From positions 1 to 64,000 of the forward strand of contig NZ_JAIXPP010000003.1 in assembly GCF_027486195.1 (NCBI RefSeq): a stretch of 64,000 bases of DNA. Reading direction: 5' to 3'. The DNA comes from Novosphingobium sp. (GTDB lineage Bacteria > Pseudomonadota > Alphaproteobacteria > Sphingomonadales > Sphingomonadaceae). Positions 1 to 8,644 of this stretch are shown piece by piece (positions within the stretch are counted from its first letter, which is position 1; each line of letters begins with the position of its first letter). The notes under the pieces were generated by a model that searched no databases, was not told the DNA's origin, and saw only the letters and a list, made by a program, of their open reading frames with translations. The position numbers were made by a program, and so were the translations under genes.

Positions 1-423
1 AAGCCGGACTACGCGCGGACCGTCGATCTCGTGACCAAGGCCGCGATCAAGGAAATGATCATCCCGTCGCTGCTGCCGGTGCTCGCACCGATCGTGGTGT
101 ACTTCGTGATCGCCGCCGTCGCAGGCCCGGCCAACGGCTTCGCGGCGCTGGGCGCCCTGCTCCTCGGCGTGATCGTCTCCGGTCTCTTCGTCGCCATCTC
201 GATGACCTCGGGCGGCGGCGCATGGGACAACGCCAAGAAGTACATCGAAGACGGCAACCACGGCGGCAAGGGCAGTGAAGCCCACAAGGCTGCCGTCACC
301 GGTGACACAGTGGGCGATCCCTACAAGGACACCGCGGGCCCCGCCGTGAACCCTATGATCAAGATCACCAACATCGTCGCCCTGCTGCTGCTCGCAGCGC
401 TGGCAACGCACGCTGGCCATTGA
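1..423 (+). CDS. hppA: Membrane-bound proton-translocating pyrophosphatase, C-terminal part
   Basis: The window opens inside this gene, in frame from base 1, leaving about 140 C-terminal residues. H+-PPases hydrolyse pyrophosphate and pump protons across the inner membrane. The visible part has a hydrophobic helix pair, then the conserved cytoplasmic stretch [19 protein letters not shown] with the [21 protein letters not shown] segment that closes the pyrophosphate site, then [17 protein letters not shown] and a last membrane helix. These are hallmark C-terminal sequences of the family. The residue that separates K+-dependent from K+-independent types lies upstream of the window. A strong intrinsic terminator follows 28 bases after the stop codon, so hppA ends its transcript here. 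Confidence 0.96.
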   Translation, partial: KPDYARTVDLVTKAAIKEMIIPSLLPVLAPIVVYFVIAAVAGPANGFAALGALLLGVIVSGLFVAISMTSGGGAWDNAKKYIEDGNHGGKGSEAHKAAVTGDTVGDPYKDTAGPAVNPMIKITNIVALLLLAALATHAGH

Positions 424-450
424 GCCAACACTGATCTGAAAAGCCTCGAA

Positions 451-479
451 GCCCCTCCCTCACCGGAGGGGCTTTTTTT
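451..479 (+). terminator. Rho-independent terminator of hppA
   Basis: An 8-bp perfect stem (GCCCCTCC at 451-458, GGAGGGGC at 465-472) encloses a 6-base loop and is followed directly by seven T residues at 473-479. It sits between the hppA stop and the convergent LysR gene. The U tract is on the hppA strand. Confidence 0.93.
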
Positions 480-482
480 GTT

Positions 483-1382
483 TCAAGTCGCTTCCCAATA
501 GGGCGGATCGCCGAAAGTGCGGCGCAGGCAATCGCCCAGCGCGCGGATCTTGGCTGAAGCGCCGTGATCGCGCGGATAAGTGAGGAACAATTCGGCCCCT
601 TCCGCCGGCCAGCCAGGGTTCACTTCAACCAGCGCGCCGCGCCGCAGTTCCTCGTGGACGAAGAAAGTGGGCAGCAGGGCAAGGCCCAGACCGGCAAGCG
701 CGGCATCGCGCATCACCAACCCGTTGTTGACCCTGAGCGCCGGACGCGGGCGGACCACCGTCCAGCCGTGCCCCGTGGCAAAGCGCCAGTCGCCGGTGCG
801 GTTGGCGTAGAGGATGCCGCGATGCGCCTCGAGATCGGTGAGGCTTGCGGGCACGCCATGCTCTGCCAGATAGTCCGGCGCGGCCACCAGCAGGCGGCGG
901 CTAGAGGCCAGCCGCCGCGCGATCAGCCGTCCGTCGCCAATCGCACCATGGCGCAGCACAGCATCGAACCCACCCGTCGCCGCATCGACAAAGGCATCGT
1001 CAAGCTCCAGCGAGAGCTCGATATCGGGGTGGTCCTGAAGAAAGCGGGCCAGCGCCGGCCCCAGGTGTAGCGTGCCGAAACCGACCGGCGCGGAAAGCCG
1101 CAGCGGCCCGGCGAGCTTGCCGCTTGTCGCATCGAGTTCCGAGGCGGCGGCTTCCAACTCGCGCAGGATGCGCTGGGCGCGGGGCAGAAAGGTCTCGCCG
1201 CTGTTGGTGAGCGCAAGGCGGCGCGTCGAGCGCTGGATCAGCGTCGCGCCCAGCGTTCGCTCCAGTTCGGCCAGCCGCTCACTGACCACCGACTTGGCGA
1301 GGCCCAGCCGCCGCGCCGCCGCGCTGATCGAGCCTGCATCGACCGTGGTGACGAACGCGGCAACGCCATCGAGCTTCATCAT
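483..1382 (-). CDS. LysR family transcriptional regulator
   Basis: A 299-residue protein of normal LysR length. Residues 1-60 form the winged helix-turn-helix, with the typical run ISAAARRLGLAKSVVSERLAELE and then TNSGETFLPRAQRIL, which leads into the linker helix. Residues of about 90-290 are the periplasmic-binding-protein-like effector domain. The start is one of two adjacent ATG codons (1382 or 1379). The gene is divergent from the bdcA-like SDR, with a 140-bp shared promoter region at 1383-1522. LysR proteins usually regulate the divergent neighbour and themselves, so control of the SDR is the likely role. The effector is unknown. Confidence 0.9.
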   Translation of the reverse strand: MMKLDGVAAFVTTVDAGSISAAARRLGLAKSVVSERLAELERTLGATLIQRSTRRLALTNSGETFLPRAQRILRELEAAASELDATSGKLAGPLRLSAPVGFGTLHLGPALARFLQDHPDIELSLELDDAFVDAATGGFDAVLRHGAIGDGRLIARRLASSRRLLVAAPDYLAEHGVPASLTDLEAHRGILYANRTGDWRFATGHGWTVVRPRPALRVNNGLVMRDAALAGLGLALLPTFFVHEELRRGALVEVNPGWPAEGAELFLTYPRDHGASAKIRALGDCLRRTFGDPPYWEAT

Positions 1383-1522
1383 CGTTCGGCTATTCCGTCA
1401 GCAAGAACCCGGATCGGGCGGCTAGTGCGAACGATGCATCATCGGCATCTTCAGGTCCAGCAGAGGGGCCACGCAGACCGGATGTCCGATCGCTCCGCCC
1501 CCCCACAACAAGGAGACTGACC

Positions 1523-2236
1523 ATGACTGATCTTGCCGCAAAGACCGCCCTCATCCTCGGCGGCAGCCGGGGCATCGGCGCCGCGATTGTGCGCCGCTTC
1601 GCCGCGAGCGGTGCCGCCACCGCCTTTACCTATGCCGGATCGCGCGATGCCGCCGAAGCGCTGGCCGCCGAAACCGGTACCGAGGCGATCCAGGCCAATA
1701 GCGCCGACCGCGATGCGCTGGCCGCCACGATCGCCAGCCGTGGGCCGCTCGATGTGCTGGTGATCAACGCCGGCACCCTCGTGATGGGTGATCCGCTGAC
1801 GCTTGATCCGGACGCCATCGACCACATGATCGACGTCAACATCCGCGCGCCCTACCACGCCGCTGTGGAGGCTGCGCGGCGCATGAACAACAACGGGCGC
1901 ATCATCGTGATCGGCTCGGTCAATGGCGACCGGATGCCCTTCGCGGGCGGCGCGGCCTATGCCATGACCAAGTCTGCCGTGCAGGGCATGGTGCGCGGCC
2001 TCGCGCGTGATTTCGGGGATCGCGGCATCACCGTCAACAGCATCCAGCCGGGGCCGACCGACAGCGACATGAACCCGGCTGAAGGGCCGATGGCCGCGAC
2101 GATGCACAGCTTCATGGCGATCAAGCGCCACGCCCGGCCCGACGAGATTGCCGAGCTGACTGCCTATCTTGCCGGCCCCCACGGCGCGATGATCACCGGA
2201 TCGCTGCAGACCATCGACGGCGGCTTCGGCGCCTGA
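1523..2236 (+). CDS. bdcA: BdcA-like SDR family oxidoreductase
   Basis: A 237-residue classical short-chain dehydrogenase. It has the Rossmann motif GGSRGIG (13-19), NAG (82-84) and the catalytic Ser132, Tyr146 and Lys150. From memory, it matches E. coli BdcA (YjgI, also 237 residues) closely, in the segments LILGGSRGIGAAIVRRF, IGSVNGDRMPFAG and PYHAAVEAARR. BdcA was described as a cyclic-di-GMP-binding biofilm dispersal factor, but the catalytic residues here are intact, so it may simply be an oxidoreductase. A good ribosome site (AAGGAG, 1510-1515) precedes the ATG. In E. coli the neighbour is a TetR regulator; here it is a divergent LysR. The c-di-GMP role is inference from the homologue. 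Confidence 0.85.
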   Translation: MTDLAAKTALILGGSRGIGAAIVRRFAASGAATAFTYAGSRDAAEALAAETGTEAIQANSADRDALAATIASRGPLDVLVINAGTLVMGDPLTLDPDAIDHMIDVNIRAPYHAAVEAARRMNNNGRIIVIGSVNGDRMPFAGGAAYAMTKSAVQGMVRGLARDFGDRGITVNSIQPGPTDSDMNPAEGPMAATMHSFMAIKRHARPDEIAELTAYLAGPHGAMITGSLQTIDGGFGA

Positions 2237-2262
2237 ACGGACGATCATCATGCCATGTCACG

Positions 2263-2292
2263 AACGGGGTGCCTGCAATGGTGCCCCGTTTT
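2263..2292 (+). terminator. Probable terminator after bdcA
   Basis: AACGGGG (2263-2269) pairs with CCCCGTT (2284-2290), with a few further inner pairs and a short T run at 2289-2292. It lies 27 bases after the SDR stop codon. The U tract is short, so termination strength is uncertain. Confidence 0.55.
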
Positions 2293-2498
2293 CGCATGGC
2301 GCGCCGCATGGAACCTCACGCTTCGATTGCGGAATGTACGTGCGGGCGAATGGCTTGCAGCGGCGCTTGCGAAGCGCCGCGTGGGTAGTTTCCGATCCTG
2401 TCGCGCTGGCGGGAGGATCGTAAGATCAACGTGTCCCATGTGACGTCCGGTCGGTGCATCCCGCTCCGTCCGGCTCGCTGCACAAGGAAGCACAGCCC

Positions 2499-2906
2499 AT
2501 GCGTACAATCCTGATGGCCGTCGCCGCCTCCGGCCTCCTCGCCGGATGCGCCCAGTATGGCGGCCCCGAACCCATGAACTCGCAGTGGAGCAACTACGAC
2601 TACAACCGCCCCGACCCGAGCTACGGCGGCTATGAGGCCGATCGCTACTACCGCAAGGATTCCGGCCGCTATCGCGAGCGGCGGATGGACAACAATGAGC
2701 GGATCTATCGCGGAAACGACGGACGCTATTATTGCCGCCGCTCCGATGGAACCACCGGCCTTGTGATCGGCGCGATTGGCGGCGGCGTGCTGGGCAACGT
2801 GATCGCACCCGGCGGGTCCGAAGCCCTTGGCACCGTGCTTGGCGCTGTTGTCGGCGGCGTTGCCGGTCGCCAGATCGACCGTGGGCGCAATGTCCGCTGC
2901 CGCTGA
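2499..2906 (+). CDS. Glycine-zipper outer-membrane lipoprotein
   Basis: A 135-residue small lipoprotein. The N-terminus MRTILMAVAASGLLAGC is a lipoprotein signal with lipobox LLAGC. A Tyr/Arg-rich, probably periplasmic middle follows (about 20-80). The C-terminal third is a glycine-zipper 2TM segment (GAIGGGVLGNVIAPGG and LGAVVGGVAGRQIDRG), as in the 17-kDa surface antigen (Rickettsia) family. The ATG at 2499 is chosen because AAGGAAG lies at 2484-2490 and the signal peptide begins there; an in-frame GTG at 2454 is possible but unneeded. Such proteins are envelope components of unknown precise function. It is followed 63 bases later by another secreted protein. Confidence 0.85.
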   Translation: MRTILMAVAASGLLAGCAQYGGPEPMNSQWSNYDYNRPDPSYGGYEADRYYRKDSGRYRERRMDNNERIYRGNDGRYYCRRSDGTTGLVIGAIGGGVLGNVIAPGGSEALGTVLGAVVGGVAGRQIDRGRNVRCR

Positions 2907-2969
2907 TCGGCCCGCAGCGCAACGCGCGCTGCCTCCTGCCGCCCATACACTTTGAAGGGAGCCCAATTG

Positions 2970-3710
2970 ATGCGCTCAATCCTGATTCTGGCAGCGCTGT
3001 TTGCTGCCGCTGTGCCGCTGTCCAGCGCCACGGCGCAGACCATGCGCGGCTACACCGCCACATCGACCCGGCTCTATTCCGGCCCGCTGCGCGATTATCC
3101 CACCGTGCGTACAGTCCGCCGCGGTACGCTGGTCAATGTCTATGGCTGCCTGCGCGACTGGACCTGGTGCGATGTCACCTACCGGGGTAACCGCGGATGG
3201 ATCTCAGGCGAAGCCCTGCGCGTCCAGCATAATGGCCGCCGCCGCGGCATCGGGGCCAACATGGGCGTGGGCGTAACCACGTTTGCGTTCGGCTCCTATT
3301 GGGACAACCACTATCGCGGCCGCCAGTTCTACGGCCAGCGCCAGCGGTGGCAGTCGCAATACGACAATGCCTATCGCCCGGAATGGGGTGAACGCGAACA
3401 GCACCGGGACTGGGACTCCGATCGCAATCGCGGACGAAGCCACGATCGGCGGCGGACCGATGGCCAGCATGGCCGGGATCTTCACAGCGACAACCGGCAG
3501 ATCGAGGAACAACAGCGCCGCACCCGCGAGGCTGACGACCGGCGCGGCGCTCCGGACATGTCCCGCTACAGCGCAGAGCCCTACCAGTTCCCCGATCACG
3601 GCGGCACCACACCGCAGCCTGATCGCCAGATGGGGCCCAGCGCCGGTACCGCCCAGGCCCCTAACCAGCCCCCCACCTCCGCTGAAGCTGCCAGGCGGCC
3701 ACAACACTGA
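2970..3710 (+). CDS. Secreted SH3b-domain protein
   Basis: A 246-residue exported protein. The signal peptide is MRSILILAALFAAAVPLSSATAQ. An SH3 type 3 domain spans about residues 25-90 (YSGPLRDYPTVRTVRRGTLV, VYGCLRDWTWCDVTYRGNRG, GWISGEALRV). This small beta-barrel usually binds peptidoglycan or other cell-wall ligands. The remainder is low-complexity, rich in Arg, Asp, Gln and His, with no recognised fold, and ends in a Pro/Gln-rich tail. The ATG at 2970 is preferred over an in-frame TTG at 2952 because GAAGGGA (2954-2960) lies just upstream. Same orientation as the preceding lipoprotein gene, so co-transcription is possible. Confidence 0.8.
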   Translation: MRSILILAALFAAAVPLSSATAQTMRGYTATSTRLYSGPLRDYPTVRTVRRGTLVNVYGCLRDWTWCDVTYRGNRGWISGEALRVQHNGRRRGIGANMGVGVTTFAFGSYWDNHYRGRQFYGQRQRWQSQYDNAYRPEWGEREQHRDWDSDRNRGRSHDRRRTDGQHGRDLHSDNRQIEEQQRRTREADDRRGAPDMSRYSAEPYQFPDHGGTTPQPDRQMGPSAGTAQAPNQPPTSAEAARRPQH

Positions 3711-3823
3711 CTGCGTCTCGGCTCGATAGTGCCTCCCCTCCCGCAAGATCGGGCCAAGACTCACGGGAGCGTGCCGGGACCTATGCTGCGGCAAGGTTTC
3801 GGCACGCTCTTGCAAGATACCAC

Positions 3824-3843
3824 GGGCCCTGAATGCAGGGCCC
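3824..3843 (+). other. Hairpin in the leader of the small membrane protein gene
   Basis: GGGCCCT (3824-3830) and AGGGCCC (3837-3843) form a perfect 7-bp stem with a 6-base loop, ending only 5 bases before the ribosome site AAGAGG (3849-3854). No T run follows, so this is more likely an mRNA leader structure than a terminator. Its function is unknown. Confidence 0.5.
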
Positions 3844-3862
3844 CCAGCAAGAGGTTCACGTC

Positions 3863-4054
3863 ATGTCGCTGATCAATCTCATCGTCGTTCTGATCGTGGT
3901 CGGGGTCATTCTCTGGCTGATCAACAATTATCTGCCGATGGACCGCAAGATCAAATCCATCCTCAACGCGGTCGTGGTGATTGCGGTGGTCCTGTGGCTG
4001 CTTCAGGTATTCGGGCTGCTCACCTCGCTCAATTCGATCCACGTCGGCGGCTGA
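3863..4054 (+). CDS. Small membrane protein, Thivi_2564-type
   Basis: A 63-residue protein with two hydrophobic helices (INLIVVLIVVGVILWLINNY and ILNAVVVIAVVLWLLQVFGL) separated by a short polar turn PMDRKIKS. The pattern, including NNYLPMD and the WLL..FG ending, matches the small Thivi_2564 family membrane proteins common in proteobacteria; no function is known. The ATG at 3863 has AAGAGG upstream. It stands alone, with a hairpin in its leader and another after its stop codon. Confidence 0.75.
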   Translation: MSLINLIVVLIVVGVILWLINNYLPMDRKIKSILNAVVVIAVVLWLLQVFGLLTSLNSIHVGG

Positions 4055-4078
4055 ACGCTGCCATTGCTGACTGAAGAA

Positions 4079-4110
4079 GCGAGCCATCGGCCTGTCGGCC
4101 GGTGGCTCGC
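4079..4110. terminator. Hairpin after the small membrane protein gene
   Basis: GCGAGCCA (4079-4086) pairs perfectly with TGGCTCGC (4103-4110), with inner GGCC pairs. No T run follows, so it is a candidate terminator only. Confidence 0.45.
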
Positions 4111-4206
4111 GGCATTTGCAATAGGGTGAGTGGTGACAAGGTGTGTTAGGCGCTGTCATCACGAGGGGTAGAACATGACGAAGAGACCACACGGCAAGCG
4201 CCCCCG

Positions 4207-7200
4207 ATGCACGGGGCATGCCGCCTCGTTCCTTCGGTGGTAACCCCGCCGCGCGATCCAGCCCGACCACCACAGAGGAAAGACCTGCCGCCACGGGCGG
4301 TGCTCCCGATCGTCGCGATCGCGGCTTCGGCAGGTGGGCTTGAGGCAACCTCGCGCCTGTTCGATGCGCTCCCGGCGGCGACCGGCATGGCCTTCATCGT
4401 CGTCCAGCACCTCGATCCGCATCACAAGAGCCTGATGGTCGAACTGCTGGCCGAGCATACCGCGATGCCGGTGGTGGAAGCCGTGCATGGCCGGCCGCTC
4501 GTGCCCGATCATGTCTATGTCATCCCCCCGGGCCGCTACCTTTCGGTGCGCGCGGGAACCTTGCGGCTTTCCGCGCCCGAGGCAGGGCACGGCGTGCGCC
4601 TTCCCTTCGATTCGCTGATCCGCTCGCTTGCCGCCTCGTGCGGGCGCCAGAGCGCGGCCATCATCCTGTCCGGCACCGGCGGCGATGGCAGCCACAGCAT
4701 CCCCGCGCTGCATGCGGCGGGCGGAATGATTCTGGCCCAGACCCCGGCTGAAGCCGAACATCCGGGCATGCCGCAAGCCGCAATCGATACCGCGCTCGTC
4801 GATGCCGTGCTGCCGCTGGCGGCCATGCCCGAAGTGCTGATCGCCTTTGCCGCGCGCGTCACCCGCCCCGGCTTCATCGCCAGCGTGCAGCCTCAAATCG
4901 ATACCTCCGCCGGCATTGCCGCGATCCTCGCCGCCCTCAAGCACACGACCGGGCAGGACTTCAGCCACTACAAGCCCGGAACGATAACCCGGCGGATCGC
5001 GCGGCGCATGGCGCTGCTATCGATGACCGCAGGCGACATGGCCACCTATGCCGAGCGGCTGCGCGGCGACGCGGAGGAATGCGCGATGCTGGCGAGCGAC
5101 CTGCTCATCAACGTGACCAGCTTCTTCCGCGATCCCAACGTCTTCGAAAGCCTCGAGAGCGAGATCCTGCCCGAACTGATCGAACGGCTGGAGCCGGGGC
5201 AGGCGCTGCGCATCTGGGTGGCGGGCTGCAGCACTGGCGAGGAAGCCTATTCGATCGCGATGGTCTGCCACGATGCGCTGGCGGGCGTGCGGCGCGATCT
5301 CAAGCTGCAGATCTTCGCCTCCGACCTCGACCCCGACGCCATCGCCGCCGCGCGCGAGGGGCTCTATTCGCACGATATCGCGGCGGTCGTCCCGCCCGAG
5401 CGGCTGGCGCGCTACTTCACCGAGGAGGATACTGGCTACCGTGTCGTCCCGGCGCTGCGCCACCATGTCGTGTTTTCGGTGCAAGATGTGCTCAGCGATC
5501 CGCCGTTCTCGCGGCTCGATCTCATCTCCTGCCGCAACCTGCTGATCTACCTTGATGCGGCAGCGCAGGGCCGCATTGTTTCACTGTTCCATTTCGCGCT
5601 CAAGGAAGGCGGCTTCCTGCTGCTCGGCACAGCGGAGACGATCGCCAAGCCCGACCCCCGCTTCGCGCCGGTGGCCCGCGCCGAATGCTGCTACCGCCAC
5701 GTCGCGCGGACCCGCCCGGGCGAGCCGGGTTTTCCCCTGAGCTTTGATGGCAAGCTGCCCATGCTGGCCGGCGCCGGAAACGAATCAGCGGCCGTGCGCC
5801 GCAGCCTCGCGGATATCTGCAGCCGGGCCGTGCTCGCCAATCACGCGCCTGCTGCGGTGCTCGTCAACCAGCGACACGAATGCCTCTTCTCGATGGGGCC
5901 GACGCACCGGTTTCTTCAGGTGACGCCCGGGTATCCCACGCAGGATCTGCTCAGCATGGCCTCTCCAACCCTGAGAACACGGCTGCGGCAGGCGATCCGG
6001 CGTGTCAGCCGCGATGAGCCGCGCGTCAATGGCGGCACCGCGCGACTGACGATCGATGGCGCGCAGATCGATCTCGCCATCTCGGCCGAGCTCCTCGTCG
6101 AGACGGCGGAAGAGCTCATCCTCGTCTGCTTTTCCGAACAGCCGGCAAGCAGCGGTGCTTCGCAGGCAGACCTCGCCCCGGAGCAGGCCAGCCGCATCGC
6201 CGAACTCGAACGCGAGCTGGTCGAAGCGCACGCCGAACTGCAGGCCTCGATCCACGACCGCGAGATCGCCAATCAGGAGCAGAAGGCGATCAACGAGGAG
6301 GCGCTCTCGGTCAACGAGGAGTTCCAGTCGACCAACGAGGAACTGCTCACCTCGAAGGAGGAGCTGCAATCGCTCAACGAGGAGCTGACCGCGCTCAACA
6401 GCCAGCTGCAGGAAACGCTCGACCGCCAGCGGCTCGCGTCGGACGATCTCCAGAACGTGCTGTTCAGCACCAATGTCGGCACGATGTTCCTCGATGCGGC
6501 CTTGTGCATCCGCTTGTTCACCCCGGCGATCAGTCCGCTCTACAACGTGATCGCCAGCGATGTGGGGCGCCCTCTGGCAGACCTCAGGCCGATTGCCGAC
6601 GACCCCGAACTGCTCGGCGACGCACAGCGCGTGCTCGACAACGAGGCGACGATCGAGCGCGAAGTGCGCGCCCCCGGCGATACCTGGTACGTGCGCCGCA
6701 TCTTCCCTTACCGGGCGCACGACAGCCGCATCGAAGGCGTGGTGATCACTTTTGCCGATATCACCGATCGCAAGCACGTCACCTCGGCGCTGGAGGAAGC
6801 CAAGCTAGAGGCCGAGCGCGCCAACGCCGCCAAATCGCGCTTCCTCGCCGCCGCAAGCCACGATCTGCGCCAGCCGCTGCAGGCGCTTGCGTTGCTCAAG
6901 GACTTCCTCGCTCCCAACGTCACCGGCGAACGCGCTGCCGAACTCATGGCGCGCTTCGACAAGACGCTGGGCGCGCTTTCCGGCATGCTCGACGTGCTGC
7001 TCAACATCAGCCAGATCGAGGCGGGCGCGGTGCAGCCCGAAACCGCGGTGTTCCCGGCGGGCGAGATGCTGGGCCGCCTGCACGGCGAGTTCCTCGCGGT
7101 CACCGAAGCGCGCGATCTCTCGCTGCGCTTCATGCCGAGCGCGGCCTGGATCGAAAGCGATCCGCGCCTGCTCGAGCAAATGGTGCGCAATCTCCTTGGC

Positions 7201-8577
7201 AATGCGGTCAAGTACACGCGCACCGGACGCATCCTGCTGGGCTGCCGGCGGCGCGGCGAAACCTTGCGCATCGAGGTGTGGGATACCGGCATCGGCATTG
7301 AGGCCTCGCAGCTCGAAAGCATCTTCGAGGAGTTCCACCAGGTCGATAATCCCGCGCGCGAGAGCGGTCTTGGGCTGGGGCTTGGCCTTTCGATCGTGCG
7401 CAGGCTGGGCCGGCTGCTGCGCCATCCGGTCGATGTCCGTTCCGTGCCGGGGCGCGGCTCGGTCTTCGCGATCACCGTGCCGCTGCGCAAGGGTGCGGCG
7501 CACCTGCCACCGCCCCCTCCGCGCGATCCGCTGCCCGATCCGAAGTCCGATCCGATTGCGCGTCCCTCGGCTGTCATGGTTGTGGAGGATGACCCCGATC
7601 TGCTCGAACTCGTCGCGCAGTTGCTGCGGGATAACGGCCATATGGTGAGCTGTGCGCGCGATGCGGCAGAAGCCTTGCGGCTGATCGCGGGCGGCGCGAT
7701 CCGCCCCGATATCCTGCTGACCGACTACAACCTGCCTTCAGGCCAGAGCGGAGTGGACCTGCTCATGGCGCTCAGATCGCGGCTGAACCGCCCGCTCCCC
7801 GCGATCGTGCTCACCGGCGATATCTCTACCGCCGCGCGCGAAAGCATTGCCGAGGCGGACTGCATCCATCTCAAGAAACCGGTGAACCCGGCCGCGCTGC
7901 TGCGCGCAGTGGAATCGCTGTGTCCGCCGGCGCCGCCCCCGGTCATCGCCTTTCCGCCGGGCCACACCACGCAAGTCGTGCCGGTGACCTATGTGATCGA
8001 CGACGAACCGCACGTCTGCGAAGCGATCCGCAATCTGCTCACCGCGCATGGCCGCGAAGTGCAGGACTTCGCCAATGCCGAGGACTTCCTCGCTGTCTAC
8101 CGCGCGGGGCGCCCGGGGTGCCTGCTGGTCGATGCGCATCTTCCGGGGCTGAGCGGCATCGGCCTGCTGGGCGAATTGCGCGCGCGGGGCGATCACTTGC
8201 CAGTCATCCTCATCACCGGCGATGGCGACATCGGCCTTGCGGTGGCGGCGATGCGCGCCGGTGCGTGCGATTTCATCACCAAGCCCGTTGGGCGCGATGC
8301 GCTGATGGAGAGCATCGACCGCGCGGCAGAGCAATCGCACACGATCCGCATCGCCGATGTCGCGCAGGCCGAAGCGGCAGCGTGCTATGCCGCGCTCACC
8401 ACGCGGCAGAAGGAAGTGATGGAAATGGTCCTTGCGGGCGAGCCCAGCAAGAATATCGCGGCGGACCTCGGCATCAGCCAGCGCACGGTCGAGAACCACC
8501 GCGCCGAAATCATGCACCGCATGGGCGTGCGTTCGCTGCCCGAACTCGCCCGCAAGGTCCTGATGATCGAAAGCTGA
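4207..8577 (+). CDS. CheB-CheR-PAS-histidine kinase-REC-REC-LuxR fusion protein
   Basis: A 1456-residue cytosolic multidomain protein. CheB methylesterase (about 35-220) keeps the catalytic Ser (ASAGG, about 40), His (QHLDP) and Asp (GTGGDGS). CheR methyltransferase (about 245-500) has the SAM loop AGCSTGEEAYS near 339 and CRNLLIYL. A glutamate-rich coiled coil (about 660-745) is followed by a PAS domain (about 755-855), HisKA with phospho-His885 (ASHDLRQPLQ) and HATPase. Two receiver domains follow with Asp1173 (LLTDYNL) and Asp1309 (LLVDAHLPG), and a LuxR/FixJ-type helix-turn-helix (about 1394-1450) ends the chain. It therefore carries sensor, kinase, receivers and a DNA-binding output in one chain. 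ATG 4207 is the first in-frame ATG after the stop at 4147, but its ribosome site is poor. A better-placed ATG at 4175 is out of frame. The signal sensed and its target genes are unknown. Confidence 0.9.
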   Translation: MHGACRLVPSVVTPPRDPARPPQRKDLPPRAVLPIVAIAASAGGLEATSRLFDALPAATGMAFIVVQHLDPHHKSLMVELLAEHTAMPVVEAVHGRPLVPDHVYVIPPGRYLSVRAGTLRLSAPEAGHGVRLPFDSLIRSLAASCGRQSAAIILSGTGGDGSHSIPALHAAGGMILAQTPAEAEHPGMPQAAIDTALVDAVLPLAAMPEVLIAFAARVTRPGFIASVQPQIDTSAGIAAILAALKHTTGQDFSHYKPGTITRRIARRMALLSMTAGDMATYAERLRGDAEECAMLASDLLINVTSFFRDPNVFESLESEILPELIERLEPGQALRIWVAGCSTGEEAYSIAMVCHDALAGVRRDLKLQIFASDLDPDAIAAAREGLYSHDIAAVVPPERLARYFTEEDTGYRVVPALRHHVVFSVQDVLSDPPFSRLDLISCRNLLIYLDAAAQGRIVSLFHFALKEGGFLLLGTAETIAKPDPRFAPVARAECCYRHVARTRPGEPGFPLSFDGKLPMLAGAGNESAAVRRSLADICSRAVLANHAPAAVLVNQRHECLFSMGPTHRFLQVTPGYPTQDLLSMASPTLRTRLRQAIRRVSRDEPRVNGGTARLTIDGAQIDLAISAELLVETAEELILVCFSEQPASSGASQADLAPEQASRIAELERELVEAHAELQASIHDREIANQEQKAINEEALSVNEEFQSTNEELLTSKEELQSLNEELTALNSQLQETLDRQRLASDDLQNVLFSTNVGTMFLDAALCIRLFTPAISPLYNVIASDVGRPLADLRPIADDPELLGDAQRVLDNEATIEREVRAPGDTWYVRRIFPYRAHDSRIEGVVITFADITDRKHVTSALEEAKLEAERANAAKSRFLAAASHDLRQPLQALALLKDFLAPNVTGERAAELMARFDKTLGALSGMLDVLLNISQIEAGAVQPETAVFPAGEMLGRLHGEFLAVTEARDLSLRFMPSAAWIESDPRLLEQMVRNLLGNAVKYTRTGRILLGCRRRGETLRIEVWDTGIGIEASQLESIFEEFHQVDNPARESGLGLGLGLSIVRRLGRLLRHPVDVRSVPGRGSVFAITVPLRKGAAHLPPPPPRDPLPDPKSDPIARPSAVMVVEDDPDLLELVAQLLRDNGHMVSCARDAAEALRLIAGGAIRPDILLTDYNLPSGQSGVDLLMALRSRLNRPLPAIVLTGDISTAARESIAEADCIHLKKPVNPAALLRAVESLCPPAPPPVIAFPPGHTTQVVPVTYVIDDEPHVCEAIRNLLTAHGREVQDFANAEDFLAVYRAGRPGCLLVDAHLPGLSGIGLLGELRARGDHLPVILITGDGDIGLAVAAMRAGACDFITKPVGRDALMESIDRAAEQSHTIRIADVAQAEAAACYAALTTRQKEVMEMVLAGEPSKNIAADLGISQRTVENHRAEIMHRMGVRSLPELARKVLMIES

Positions 8578-8600
8578 TCCCCGCCCGGCGGAACGGCCAA

Positions 8601-8626
8601 TGGGGCCGGCATTGCTGCCGGCCCCA
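8601..8626. terminator. Hairpin between convergent genes
   Basis: TGGGGCCGGC (8601-8610) and GCCGGCCCCA (8617-8626) form a perfect 10-bp stem with a 6-base loop. It lies between the stop codons of the CheB/CheR fusion and the convergent OmpA-like gene. There is no clear U tract on either strand, so it may act as a bidirectional terminator or an mRNA 3'-end stabiliser. Confidence 0.55.
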
Positions 8627-8644
8627 TGTCCGCAACCTGTGCGA

